From: Stomorhina lunata | Taxonomy: Eukaryota; Arthropoda; Insecta; Diptera; Rhiniidae | Reading direction: 5' to 3' | Assembly: GCA_933228675.1 (NCBI GenBank) | Contig: OW121741.1 | Coordinates: 15,378,123-15,442,122 of the forward strand | DNA length: 64,000 nt | In this document: one piece after another, positions 49,491-61,785 of the stretch | Layout: every line of letters starts with the position of its first letter | Position numbering within the stretch: the stretch's first letter is position 1 | The notes under the pieces: model-generated | Database searches by the model: none | Told to the model about the DNA's origin: nothing | Seen by the model: only the letters and a program-made list of their open reading frames with translations | Made by a program: the position numbers and the translations under genes

Positions 49491-50760
49491 TAGCAAAGAT
49501 ATTTTTATAGAAAAGTTGAACAAAGCAACACATTTCTATATAAATGTTGATCAAAAGAAGACATTTCTATAAAAAATGTTAACCAAAAAAAGTTATTTGT
49601 ACAGAAAAGCTGACTAAAAGAAGACATTTCTATAGAAAAGTTGACCAAAGGAAAAAATTTCTATAGAAAAGTTGACGATAGGAAGACATTTCTATAGAGA
49701 AATTGACTAAAGGAAGACTTTTCAATAGAAAAGTTGACCAAAGGAAGACTTTTCTATAAAAAAGTTAACCAAAAGAAAACTTTTCTATTAAAATTGAATG
49801 AAGAATGACTTTTATATAGAAGAGTTGACCAAAAAAAAGACATTTCTATAGAAAAGTTGACATTTTTATAGAAATGTTGATCAAAGGAAGACATTTCTAT
49901 AGAAAAGTTGACCAAATGAAGACATTTCTAAAGAAAAGTTGCCCAAAGAAAAAAATTTCTATAAAAATGTTAACCAAAGGAAGACATTTCTATATAAAAA
50001 ATTACCAAAGTATGACTCTTCTATAGAAAAATTGATCAAAGGAATATTTTTTTATAGAAAATTTGACCAAAGAAAAACATTCCTTTACTATAGAAAAGTT
50101 GACCAAAGAAAGACATTTCTGTAGAAAAGTTGACAAAAGGAAGACATTTCTAAAGAAATGTTGACAAAGGGAAGGAAGATTTTTCTATAGAAAAGTTGAC
50201 AATAGGAAGTCATTTCTATATAAAAGTTGACTGGAAGACATTTCTATAGAAAAGCTGATGATGGGAAGACATTTCTATGGAAAAGTTGACGATAGGAAGA
50301 CATTTCTGTAGAAAAGTTGACGATATGAAGACATTTCTGTAGAAAAGTTGATGATAAGAAGACATTTCTGTAGAAAAGTTGACGATAGGAAGACATTTCT
50401 ATAGAAAAGTTGATGATAGGAAGACATTTCCATGGAAAAGTTGACGATAGGAAGACATTTCTGCAGAAAGGTTGACGGCATGTAGACATTTCTGTAGAAA
50501 AGTTGACGATAAGAAGACATTTCTGTAGAAAAGTTGACGATGGGAAGACATTTCTATAGAAAAGTTAACGAAGAAATTTCTATGAAAAAGTTGTCGATAG
50601 GAAGACCTTTCTTTAAAAAAGTTGACGGTAGAAAGACTTTTCTTTAAAAAGGAAAGTACTTTTTACAAAAACGTTGAAAATAAGAAGAGTTTTCCATAGA
50701 CAAGTTGAAGATAGGACGACTTTTCTGTAGAAAGGTAGACGATGGTAAGACTTTACAGAA
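49490..50760 (-). repeat. Diverged 31-bp repeats, minus orientation
   Basis: The right flank of the preceding array. GACCAAAGGAAGACA variants run from about 49500 to 50150, then GACGATAGGAAGACA variants to 50760, most with the box beginning ATTTCTATAGAAAA. Frames at 50244-50489, 50275-50520 and 49939-50124 are repeat by-products. Confidence 0.92.
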
Positions 50761-51955
50761 AGAAATTTGTATTGATTTATGGTGACACATTTGGTTTCAA
50801 TACAGGTTCTTTAACAAATCCCTTTCTACGATTATTAACCCTATTCTTAAATAAATGTCGACTATTAATTTTACATACACTTCGATGAAAACCTCTGAAA
50901 TAAATATTAAGCTGTCTTTTTCGATATCCCTTTACCGTAATGATTTTGTTACACATTATTATTTAAATATTTAAGCAACTACTATATAACCAAAAAAAAT
51001 TATTGTGGAAAAAAGCTTAATGTATTTTTAATTTCAACCTGCCAACTTTTATGAAAAGTGGTAATTTTCATTATTAAAAATAATACAATATTTACTGAAC
51101 AAACTACTAGTATTTTTGAGGTAGTAGCCGAACAACAACTCACAACAACAATTATTATTAATTACAAAAACAAAAAAGTGAAATTCAATGTTTTACTGGA
51201 TACATGATATCAGGCAACAAAATCATTCACTCAAACAATATTAAACATGCCAACACGTTAATTAATTGCTCTGAAATTATAATAAACTTGCCAACAGTAT
51301 ATACTGACAGATAAATACAGTAACAAACACAGACACACACACAGGTAAACACTTTGCGACAGTATAGCACTCACACACTTTTACTAAACCCAATTCATAC
51401 AAATACTCTTACCTTTAAAAGTTATTAACATTTAAACTCTAGGAGTATGTGTCATTTTTAATATTAAAAAAAGTATTAAATTTCCAGCAACAACAAAAAA
51501 TTATAATTATAACAACGTGAGAGGTAACTGTCATAATCATAGATTCCCAACTCAAAGTCCAGTCATAGCAGCCGAGAAACTCAAACAAACCCAACAGAAG
51601 AAGATACTAAAATATTTGATAGCGTAAATAAAATGATTCCATAACCAAAAATTTAATGAAAATATTAAAATACTTTTAAATGGTAGTCATTTTCTGAATT
51701 GATAATTTGTCAGTAATTAATAATTAATACTGGTCAATAATAGGCGGACTCATTGAGGTAGAGAAAGGATTTAATGGAAGCGAAATGCTGTACAAATTTA
51801 TTAAACATTAAATGTCATTAAAAAGAAAATCGGTTTAATGGTTTTCAGTTCATTAAGAAAAAACTTTAAACTTAAATGGTTTAAAAACTTGATAATGATA
51901 GGACTTATTCAGCAAACTCTTTTAATAATAAATCAATCGTTTAGCTAGCTATTAT
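50760..51955. other. Spacer, no gene seen
   Basis: Unique-looking AT-rich sequence with a short CA microsatellite near 51328-51345. No supported gene. Confidence 0.58.
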
Positions 51956-51956
51956 A

Positions 51957-54900
51957 TGTCTATGTCTTAGTGAACGTCTTAGTCTATGTCTTAGTCTATA
52001 TCTTAGTCTATGTCTTAGTCTATGTCTTAGTCTATGTCTTAGTCTATGTCTTAGTCTATGTTTTAGTCGATGTCTTAGTCTATGTCTAAGTCGATGTCTT
52101 AGTCTATGTCTTAGTCTATGTGTTAGTCTATGTCTTAGTCTATGTCTTAGTCTATGTCTTAGTCTATGTCTTAGTCTATGTCTTAGTCTATGTCTTAGTC
52201 TATGTCTTAGTCTATGTCTTAGTGTATGTCTTAGTCTATGTCTTAGTCTATGTCTTAGTCTATGTCTTAGTCTATGTCTTAGTCTATGTCTTAGTCTATG
52301 TCTTAGTCTATATCTTAGTCTATGTCTTAGTCTATGTCTTAGTCTATGTCTTAGTCTATGTCTTAGTCTATGTCTTAGTCTATGTCTTAGTCTATGTCTT
52401 AGTCTATATCTTAGTCTATGTCTTAGTCTATGTCTTAGTCTATGTGTTAGTCTATGTCTTAGTCTATGTCTTAGTCTATATCTTAGTCTATGTCTTAGTC
52501 TATGTCTTAGTCTATGTCTTAGTCTATATCTTAGTCTATGTCTTAGTCTATGTCTTAGTCTATGTCTTAGTCTATGTCTTAGTCTATGTCTTAGTCTATG
52601 TCTTAGTCTATGTCTTAGTCTATGTCTTAGTCTATGTCTTAGTCTATGTCTTAGTCTATGTATTAGTCTATGTCTTAGTCTATGTCTTAGTCTATGTCTT
52701 AGTCTATGCCTTAGTCTATGTCTTAGTCTATGTCTTAGTCTATGTCTTAGTCTATGTCTTAGTCTATGTCTTAGTCTATGTCTTAGTCTATGTCTTAGTC
52801 TATGTCTTAGTCTATGTCTTAGTCTATATCTTAGTCTATGTCTTAGTCTATGTCTTAGTCTATGTGTTAGTCTATGTCTTAGTCTATGTCTTAGTCTATA
52901 TCTTAGTCTATGTCTTAGTCTATGTCTTAGTCTATGTCTTAGTCTATGTCTTAGTCTATGTCTTAGTCTATGTCTTAGTCTATGTCTTAGTCTATGTCTT
53001 AGTCTATATCTTAGTCTATGTCTTAGTCTATGTCTTAGTCTATGTCTTAGTCTATGTCTTAGTCTATGTCTTAGTCTATGTCTTAGTCTATATCTTAGTC
53101 TATGTCTTAGTCTATGTCTTAGTCTATGTGTTAGTCTATGTCTTAGTCTATGTCTTAGTCTATATCTTAGTCTATGTCTTAGTCTATGTCTTAGTCTATG
53201 TCTTAGTCTATATCTTAGTCTATGTCTTAGTCTATGTCTTAGTCTATGTGTTAGTCTATGTCTTAGTCTATGTCTTAGTCTATATCTTAGTCTATGTCTT
53301 AGTCTATGTCTTAGTCTATGTCTTAGTCTATGTCTTAGTCTATGTCTTAGTCTATGTCTTAGTCTATGTCTTAGTCTATGTCTTAGTCTATGTCTTAGTC
53401 TATGTCTTAGTCTATGTCTTAGTCTATGTCTTAGTCTATGTCTTAGTCTATGTCTTAGTCTATGTCTTAGTCTATGTCTTAGTCTATGTCTTAGTCTATG
53501 TCTTAGTCTATGCCTTAGTCTATGTCTTAGTCTATGTCTTAGTCTATGTCTTAGTCTATTTCTTAGTCTATGTCTTAGTCTATGTCTTAGTCTATGTCTT
53601 AGTCTATGTCTTAGTCTATGTCTTAGTCTATGTCTAAGTCTATGTCTTAGTCTATGTCTTAGTCTATGTCTTAGTCTATGTCTTAGTCTATGTCTTAGCC
53701 TATGTCTTAGTCTTTGTCTTAGTCTATGTCTTAATCTATGTCTTAGTCTATGCCTTAGTCTATGTCTTAGTCTATGTCTTAGTCTATGTCTTAGTCTATG
53801 TCTTAGTCTATGTCTTAGTCTATGTCTTAGTCTATGTCTTAGTCTATGTCTTAGTCTATGTCTTAGTCTATGTCTTAGTCTATGTCTTAGTCTATGTCTT
53901 ATTCTATGTCTTAGTCTATGTCTTAGTCTATGTCTTAGTCTATGTCTTAGTCTACGTCTTAGTCTATGTCTTAGTCTATGTCTTAGTCTATGTCTTAGTC
54001 TATGTCTTAGTCTATGTGTTAGTCTATGTCTTAGTCTATGTCTTAGTCTATATCTTAGTCTATGTCTTAGTCTATGTCTTAGTCTATGTCTTAGTCTATA
54101 TCTTAGTCTATGTCTTAGTCTATGTCTTAGTCTATGTGTTAGTCTATGTCTTAGTCTATGTCTTAGTCTATATCTTAGTCTATGTCTTAGTCTATGTCTT
54201 AGTCTATGTCTTAGTCTATGTCTTAGTCTATGTCTTAGTCTATGTCTTAGTCTATGTCTTAGTCTATGTCTTAGTCTATGTCTTAGTCTATGTCTTAGTC
54301 TATGTCTTAGTCTATGTCTTAGTCTATGTCTTAGTCTATGTCTTAGTCTATGTCTTAGTCTATGTCTTAGTCTATGTCTTAGTCTATGTCTTAGTCTATG
54401 CCTTAGTCTATGTCTTAGTCTATGTCTTAGTCTATGTCTTAGTCTATTTCTTAGTCTATGTCTTAGTCTATGTCTTAGTCTATGTCTTAGTCTATGTCTT
54501 AGTCTATGTCTTAGTCTATGTCTAAGTCTATGTCTTAGTCTATGTCTTAGTCTATGTCTTAGTCTATGTCTTAGTCTATGTCTTAGTCTATGTCTTAGTC
54601 TTTGTCTTAGTCTATGTCTTAATCTATGTCTTAGTCTATGCCTTAGTCTATGTCTTAGTCTATGTCTTAGTCTATGTCTTAGTCTATGTCTTAGTCTATG
54701 TCTTAGTCTATGTCTTAGTCTATGTCTTAGTCTATGTCTTAGTCTATGTCTTAGTCTATGTCTTATTCTATGTCTTAGTCTATGTCTTAGTCTATGTCTT
54801 AGTCTATGTCTTAGTCTACGTCTTAGTCTATGTCTTAGTCTATGTCTTAGTCTATGTCTTAGTCTATGTCTTAGTCTATGTCTTAGTCTATGTCTTAGTC

Positions 54901-54975
54901 TATGTCTTAGTCTATGTCTTCTTAGTCTATATCTTTGTCTTAGTTTTTGTCATAGTCTATCTCTTAGTCTAGTAG
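51957..54975. repeat. 12-bp satellite TATGTCTTAGTC, about 247 copies
   Basis: Unit TATGTCTTAGTC, in perfect 12-bp phase from 51961 to about 54920, then a short disordered tail. Marker variants (TATATC, TATGTG, TATGCC, TATTTC, TCTAAG, TCTACG) reveal second-order structure: a 120-bp duplication (53127/53247 and 54015/54135) and an 888-bp tandem duplication (53127 to 54015 onward). The 505- and 169-codon frames of (LVYV)n at 52120-53637 and 54016-54525 arise only because 12 is a multiple of 3. Confidence 0.97.
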
Positions 54976-55689
54976 TATTTAGTTAAAGTAATGCTTAAAT
55001 CCTTAACTTTAGATTCTGGAATACGAAATTCTCTTTGGTCTAATAAAATTCAAATAAAAAATTTAAATTAAAAATAAAATTTATAGGAAATGAAAATTGT
55101 TTTGTTTGTCATAAAACAAACAAATGATTTGTAGATAAAAAAACTACTAGTACATTTGTTATCCCACGGTCAGCATAAACTGTAAGTCTGTTTTTTTTAT
55201 TAAATTTTTTTATTCCCCTATATTTACTACCTTTTTGTTTTCCTAAAATGTTTCAGTTTTACTATCCTCCTCTCAAGTGAAACAGGTGTTTGGCTTACTA
55301 AATTGCCAACAAATGTATGTCATTTATTATTTTACCACTTTTTAGTGAAATTTTTTTACACGCTTTGCTTTCAACAGTTTCTTCTGAAGTCACCCTCTAA
55401 CTCCCTTTCTTGGTTGAGGACTCATTTAAAGGGTTTTAGTTGGGGAAACCGTAAAAATTGTAATAAAAATTGGTGATATTTGCATTTTTCTACTGTTGAT
55501 GTCTGCAGACAAAAAAAAAAAAACAAAAATACAATATTCATTTGTTTTTCTATTTGGGACCATGACTAATATGATGATATGTGAAGGAATGTTTGGGGTT
55601 AAGTTTAAGTAAATATTAAATTTTTAAATTTGAATTAGAAAAAAATAAGAAAAGTCGTTGAAGTCGACCACAAAAATATATAAACTGAA
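54976..55689. other. Spacer, no gene seen
   Basis: Unique-looking AT-rich sequence with a short A-run near 55509-55521. No supported gene. Confidence 0.58.
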
Positions 55690-58600
55690 AGGTAGATAGA
55701 AGGACGGCCGATGGATAGTTGGGTCTATAGTCAAACGGTCGGGTGACAGACGAATGAAAAAAATGATGGTTAGACAGACTATAAGACATGTGGACAGACG
55801 GACAGAAAGTCATATATCGATGTACGAATAGGCGAACAGATAGATGGACGGATTTATAGACTACACAGACGGATGAATAGATAAATGGACCAGCAGACAG
55901 ACGGATAATTATGGGACTTAGTGGCATGACATATGAACAGACGGATGGATATATTGTCATATGCCTTAGACAAATAAATAGACAAACGGATAAACAGACA
56001 GAGTTATAAACAGACAGAGGGGTAAACAGACAGATGGATGGATATGCGAGTGGACAGATGAACTGATAGGTGGACGAGTAGACAGGCTGGCGAAAAGACA
56101 TATAGATAGATGGGCAAACAGCAGACGGGTAGAAAGACAGATAACTATTGGAGAGACAGACTAGTAAACAGACTAATAAACATCGGATGGATAGACGGAC
56201 TAGTGAATAGACGGATGGAAAGTCATATGGACAGATGTACTAATAGACGGATAGATATTCGAGTTTATAGACGGATGGATATACTATGGACTTGTGGACA
56301 GACGAAAGGATAGCCGGACGGTGATACTAAGGATAGACGCACTAGCGGTAGGCGGATGTATAGTCGGACGGATATACTACGGATGGACGCACTAGTGGAC
56401 AGAAGGATGGATAGATGGACAGATATACTATGGATAGACGGACTAGTGGATAGACGGATGGATAGACAGACAAATATAGATACAACAAATTGACGAACTA
56501 GTATGCAAACAGATAAATAGATGGACTAGTGGACAGACTGACGGATAGTCATATGGATAGACGGACTAATAGACTGACGTATAGACGGATGACCATATGA
56601 GACTAGTTGACAGACTTATGGATAGACGTACAGATAGACGGACTAATAAACGGACGGATAGACAGATGGATATACTAGTAATAGATTTACGGCTATATTA
56701 AGGACAGACTGACTAGTAGACAGACGGGCGAATTGAGGAACATGTATACTAAGGAAAGACGGATGGACTAGTAGATAGACGGATTAATACGAGAGTCTAG
56801 TGGACATACGGATGGATAGACTGACGGATATTCTACGGATAGAACGAATAATAGACAAACGGATAAATGGATGAATATACAAGTAATAGAAGGAAGGATA
56901 TATTACGACAGACGGACTTGTAGACAGACGGATGGATAGTAGGTCGGATAAACTACGGATAGACGGACAAGTGGACAGACGGAAGTAAAGTCATATGGAT
57001 AGACGGACTAATGGACAGGTCGATAGACAAACGGATAGATGAATGGATGGACGGACGGATATGCTACGGATAGTGGACACTGTCCTAATACTAATAGGAA
57101 AAGGATAAACAGATAAAGGGACAGACGGATGGAAAGTCATATGGATAGACGGACTAATGAACGGAAAGATATTCGAGTATATAGACGGATGGATATATTA
57201 CGGACTTGTGAACAGACGAAAGGTTAGCCGGACCGTTATACTAAGGATAGACGCACTAGCGGACAGACGGATGTATAGCCGGACGTATATACTACGGATA
57301 GACGGACTAGTGGACAGAAGGATGAATAGACGGACAAATATACTATGGATAGATGGACTAGTAGACAGATGGACGTAAAGTCATATGGATAGAAGGACTA
57401 ATAGACAGACGAGTTATAAACGGATATATAGATGAACGAATATATACAACGGACAGACGGATGGATAGTAGGAAGGATAGGCGGACTAGTGGGCAGTCAT
57501 ATGGATAGACGGACTAGTAGACAGGCGAATGGATAGTCGGACGGATATACTACGGATAGACGGATTAGTGGACAGAAGGATGGATAGACGAACTGATATA
57601 CTACGGATAGACGGACTAATTTACAGACGGATGGATAGACGGACAGATATACTACGGATAGACGGACTAGTGAACAGACGGACGTAAAGTCATATAGATA
57701 GACGGACTAATAGGCAGAATAGTGACAAACGAATTTATAGACTGGACAGGCGAATGTATAGACGAACAGATAAACTACGGATAGACGGACTAGTTGACAT
57801 ATAGACCAAAAGACTTATGGATAGACGGGGAAATAGACAGACAGATAGACAGAAGGATAAACAAATGGATAGACTGGGGGATGAACTTCGGAAAGAAGGA
57901 CTATTGGACAGACAGTAGGATAGACGGACAGATGTACTACATATAGACGGACTTGTGGAAAGACGGATGAATAGACGGACGGATATACTGCGGATAGTCG
58001 AACTAGTAGACAGACGGACGGAAAGATATATGAATATATATGAATAAACGGACAAATAGACAGACGGATAAACAGACATATAGACTGATGGATAAACGAT
58101 TGACAAATAAACTTCGTAAAACGGACTAGTAGATATATACTACTGATAGATGGACTAGTAGACAGATGGACCGAAAGATATATGAATAGACAAACGAATA
58201 AACATACGGATAGACGGATGAATATACAGACAGACAAACTTCTGAAAAATGACAGGCGGATGGATAGACTGACGGATATATTACGGATAGATGGACTAGT
58301 AGACAGATGGACGGAAAGATATATGGGTAGACGGATGAATATATAAGTGAATAGAAGGACAGATAGTTTATTATAAACACAGAAGTTTATTATAAACACG
58401 GATGAATAGATAGACGGAAAAAACATTTGGATAGACGGACGAATTGACAGATAGACGGATAGATATAGGAGTGGATAGACGGACAGATATATTACGGACA
58501 GATATATTACAGACAGATGGATGGATAGACGGACGGCTATACTACTTATAGATGGACTGTATACAGACTGACGGAAAAACATATGGATAGAGGGACAAGT

Positions 58601-58690
58601 AAATGGACGGAAAGGCATATAGACGGATGTATATACGAGTGGCTAAATGGACCCAAATATATATAGAAAGACAGACGAATTGGCAGTTTT
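55690..58690. repeat. GATA/GACA-like array with about 51-bp units
   Basis: Rich in GGATAGACGGA, GGACAGACGGA and ACTAGTGGACAGA words. A larger unit is clearest at 57544-57690, where GATATACTAC-type words recur every 51 bp (57544, 57595, 57646). A block of about 250 bp at 56211-56450 recurs near 57123-57370 (GGATAGACGCACTAGC at 56331 and 57245). It is less AT-rich than its surroundings. Minus-strand frames rich in SVYPSVYLS (55616-56101, 57735-58106, 57815-58618, 58126-58380) are repeat translations. Confidence 0.9.
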
Positions 58691-59209
58691 TAAAAGATAA
58701 AGGTTCAAAATTTCAAAAATTTTAAACTGAGATTATTAAGTGAAATAATTGCATTAATATCATAATTATAGCCTCAAATAATTTGTTTATTAAATCTGAA
58801 TTAAACCACCACTTATTGCTTTAGTGCCTTTAAGGGAACCTTCATTTACACTCTTAAAAGTAATTCATTTTAATATTGTGTAAGAAAATTTTCTTGAATT
58901 CATATTTTCTTCTCCTTATTGCAAAGTTTCTTATTTTATATATTTTTTTTGAAACAATAGCTTACTATTTTTTTGTGGCACTTCTTAGAGCTGTTCCTGA
59001 TACCTCTGCTACAGTGGTTCGTTTTTTCGTATAGTTTTTTCTTTTTGCCATTTTTGTTGATAGTTTCATTTAAACAATGGCCCCTGTTTATAAGTTGTTA
59101 ACAAATATTGTTGTTTATTGTTAAGATAAAAGTAATTTGTGGTGGTGTGTAAATAGTAGCAGAGTGAAGCGAATTGAAAGTGCTTTATAATGGTGGAGGT
59201 TTAAAATTT

Positions 59210-59227
59210 TGTTGCCATATGGCAACA
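59210..59227. promoter_or_regulatory. 18-bp perfect palindrome, X-box-like
   Basis: TGTTGCCATATGGCAACA is fully self-complementary. The half-sites GTTGCC and GGCAAC are those of the RFX-family X-box, which normally has 0-3 bases between them; here there are 4 (ATAT). It could be a binding site or chance. No neighbouring gene is visible to support a promoter role. Confidence 0.3.
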
Positions 59228-59347
59228 TTTAGTTCTGTTTATAAGACAACAAGTTTTAGCTAAGACCATAAATATCATATAAATATCATAAGATTAAACC
59301 AAAAGTGTTGGAAACAGCGCAAAATCCTATTTATTCATTATGAATTT

Positions 59348-59470
59348 ACATATGTGGCGTATGATTATTTTTCAATTATTTGAAATCACTCATACTCACA
59401 ATCATCCCATATATTTTACAAATAATAGAATCGCTCAAAAGTATTGCATACCTTGAGGATTCAATATAAA
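59348..59470 (+). mobile_element. Three-copy dispersed element, copy 1
   Basis: Begins ACATATGTGGCGTATGATTA, contains CACTCATACTCAC, and ends with a hairpin at about 59434-59457 built on CTCAAAAGTAT and its complement. Two further copies lie 2.2 kb downstream. There is no coding capacity. It may be a short non-autonomous element or an old duplication. Confidence 0.6.
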
Positions 59471-60344
59471 ATTGTTTATTATATGAAACGTACCAAATAT
59501 TTCAAAAACTTTTAAAAAAATTTAATCAAGGGCCTTAATGACACATTCGATTTGAAATAAGAAAGTTTTTGTATTGTATACTTAAAGAACGTTTAAGAAA
59601 AATTTTTATAATTTAGATTTATATCAGATACTAAATATTTAGAATTCTCGATTTTTCGACTGCTTTGATTCTTTTGAGACTTATTAATATAGAACAGAGT
59701 TCAAATCTATCAAAAGTAGAGGTATTCAAAATACAACTGATATTTAATTTTCTAAAGTAGCATAGAATTTACTACCAAACTATTTTTTATATTTCCCCAA
59801 ATGCCCGTACACAATATGTTTTCTCTCGCCTCCACGTTATTCCTTGCAACCAGATTGTGCTTAGTTGCAATTTTGAAATCATTTACTAAAACCAGCCATT
59901 GTCTGAAAGTGGTGTTTCATAGTTGAGTATTGTTTAAGGATTCAATTGTGCAATAGTTTTGGTGTGTTTGGTTTCACATTTTATTTTCTCGCTCTCTTTT
60001 ATTTAGTTGTAATTGTTCTAAAAGTAGGTTCTACTATTTTTAGTTACTTGTATATTAAAGCTGTTGTTTTTGTTTTCTTTTTGTTGGTTGATCATAGTTT
60101 TCTGTAATTTGTTAAGAAATCTCGAAAGTATAATTCATCGTTTAATTACAAAAAACTACAATGGAGTTGTTATATTTTATAATATATTTTTTTTTTAATT
60201 TATAGAATATTTAGAGTCTTGTATTGTTCTGTTGAAATTAGTAACTGGGGTTTTAAATAAAAAAGGTTTAGCTCATTGAGGGAGATATTTATTAAAATAT
60301 TTAGTCTAAACTTTAAAGTAAATAATAGCTATTTCAGAATTAGA

Positions 60345-61250
60345 ATTATAGAAAAATAATTCTAACGAAAATTTTTCTTTAGAACAATATTTCTAACGAA
60401 AATTTTTCTATAGAAAAATTATTCTAACTAAAATTTTTCTATAGGAAAATTATTCTAACGAAAATTTTTCTACAGAAAAATAATTCCAACGAAAATTTTT
60501 CTATAGAAAAATAATTATAACGAAAATTTTTTTATAGAAAAATAATTTTAAGGAAAATTTTTCTATAGAAAAATAATTCTAAAGAATATTTTATTAAAGA
60601 AAAATAATTCCAACGAAAATTTTTCTACAGAAAAATAATTCTAACGAAAATTTTTCTATAGAAAAATAATTATAACGAAAATTTTTCTATAGAAAAATAA
60701 TTCTAAGGAAAATTTTTCTATAGAAAAATAATTCTAACGAAAATTTTTCTATAGAAAAACAATTCTAACGAAAATTTTTCTATAGAAAAACAATTCTAAC
60801 GAAAATTTTTCTATAGAAAAATAATTCCAGCGAAAATTTTTCTATAGAAAAATAACTCTAACGAAAATGTTTCTATAGAAAAATAATTCGAATGAAAATT
60901 TATCTATAGAAAAATAATTCTAACGAAAATTTTTCTATAAAAAAATAATTCTAACGAAAATTTTTCTATAGAAAAATAATTCGAATGAAAATTTTTCTAT
61001 AGAAAAATAATTCTAACGAAAATTTTTCTATAGAAAAATAATTCTAATGAAAACTTTTCTATAGAAAAATAATTCTAACGAAAATTTTTCTATAGAAAAA
61101 TAATTCTAACGAAAATTTTTCTATCGAAAAACTTAATTCTAATGAAAATTTTTCTATAGAAAATTAATTCTAATGAAAATTTTTTTATAGCAAATTAATT
61201 CTAATGAAAATTTTTCTATAGATAAATATTTCTAATGAAAATTTTTCTAT
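60345..61250 (-). repeat. 31-bp array, TAATTCTAACGAAAA class
   Basis: The box TTTTTCTATAGAAAAA with spacer TAATTCTAACGAAAA, about 29 copies, moderately uniform. It is the reverse-complement counterpart of 44.77-46.56 kb and nearly the same unit as 63.1-64.0 kb. Confidence 0.95.
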
Positions 61251-61515
61251 TGGAAATTTTTTAATAGAAAAAATTTTCTATCGAAAAGTATAGAAAAAAT
61301 TTTCTATCGAAAAGTATAGAAAAATTTTTCTATCGAAAATTTTTCTATCGAAAAATTTTTCTATATAAATATTTTCTATCGAAAATTTTTCTATAAAAAA
61401 TTTTTCTATCGAAAATTTTTCTATAGAAAAATTTTTCTTAAGAAATTTTTTTCTATCGAAAATTTTGCTATCAAAAATTTTTCTATAGAAAAATTTGTTT
61501 TATCGAAAATATGAT
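61250..61515. repeat. Collapsed repeat edge, TTTTCTATCGAAAA words
   Basis: The array ends in irregular, shorter repeats of TTTTTCTATCGAAAA without the spacer. It looks like an array edge that lost its 31-bp order. Confidence 0.8.
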
Positions 61516-61528
61516 CTATAAAATTAAT

Positions 61529-61643
61529 ACATATGTGGCGTATGATTAGTTGCATTTCTTCCCCATCACTCATACTCACTCGCCCCTTATATATTTTTGG
61601 TATTAAAGAGTTTCCAAAAGTATTGCATATTTTGGGGATTAAG
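61529..61643 (+). mobile_element. Three-copy dispersed element, copy 2
   Basis: Starts ACATATGTGGCGTATGATTA like copy 1, shares CACTCATACTCAC, and has the terminal hairpin at about 61613-61637 with CCAAAAGTAT facing ATATTTTGG. Distance from start to hairpin is 85 bp (87 in copy 1). It is followed directly by copy 3. Confidence 0.65.
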
Positions 61644-61656
61644 TATTATTTTTTTT

Positions 61657-61785
61657 TATATGTGACGCATGATTATTTTCAACTATTACCCATCACTCAT
61701 ACGAACCCGTTCTTCATGTATTTTGTATTTAAAGGAATACCTCAAAAGTATTGCATACTTTGAGGCTTAAAATTAAAATTGTATT
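61657..61785 (+). mobile_element. Three-copy dispersed element, copy 3
   Basis: Starts TATATGTGACGCATGATTA, with CATCACTCATACGAAC inside and the hairpin at about 61741-61764 (CTCAAAAGTAT facing ATACTTTGAG). Start to hairpin is 85 bp. Similarity to copy 1 appears to continue for some 40 bp past the hairpin (AAAATTGT, TTTCA). A frame at 61533-61763 spanning copies 2 and 3 is not convincing as protein. Confidence 0.65.

Larger units (their letters stand above)
58691..60344. other. Spacer with palindrome and dispersed element
   Basis: Unique-looking DNA without a recognised gene. It holds the palindrome at 59210-59227 and the first copy of a three-copy element at 59348-59470, listed separately. 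Confidence 0.6.

Noticed and set aside
52120..53637. 505-codon (LVYV)n frame, resembling a silk-like or membrane repeat protein
   Set aside because: By-product of a 12-bp period. It ends when a unit happens to contain TAA and resumes at 54016; no signal, non-repeat domain or splice context.
55616..58618. Minus-strand Ser/Val/Tyr/Pro-rich frames
   Set aside because: Translations of GATA/GACA-like repeats; several overlapping frames are open at once and are broken by indels.
59210..59227. SRF CArG box (CCATATGG)
   Set aside because: A CArG box needs six A/T bases between CC and GG; there are only four.
59434..61764. Helitron 3' ends (terminal hairpin)
   Set aside because: No CTRR terminus follows the hairpin at a fixed distance in any of the three copies, and no TC start is apparent.
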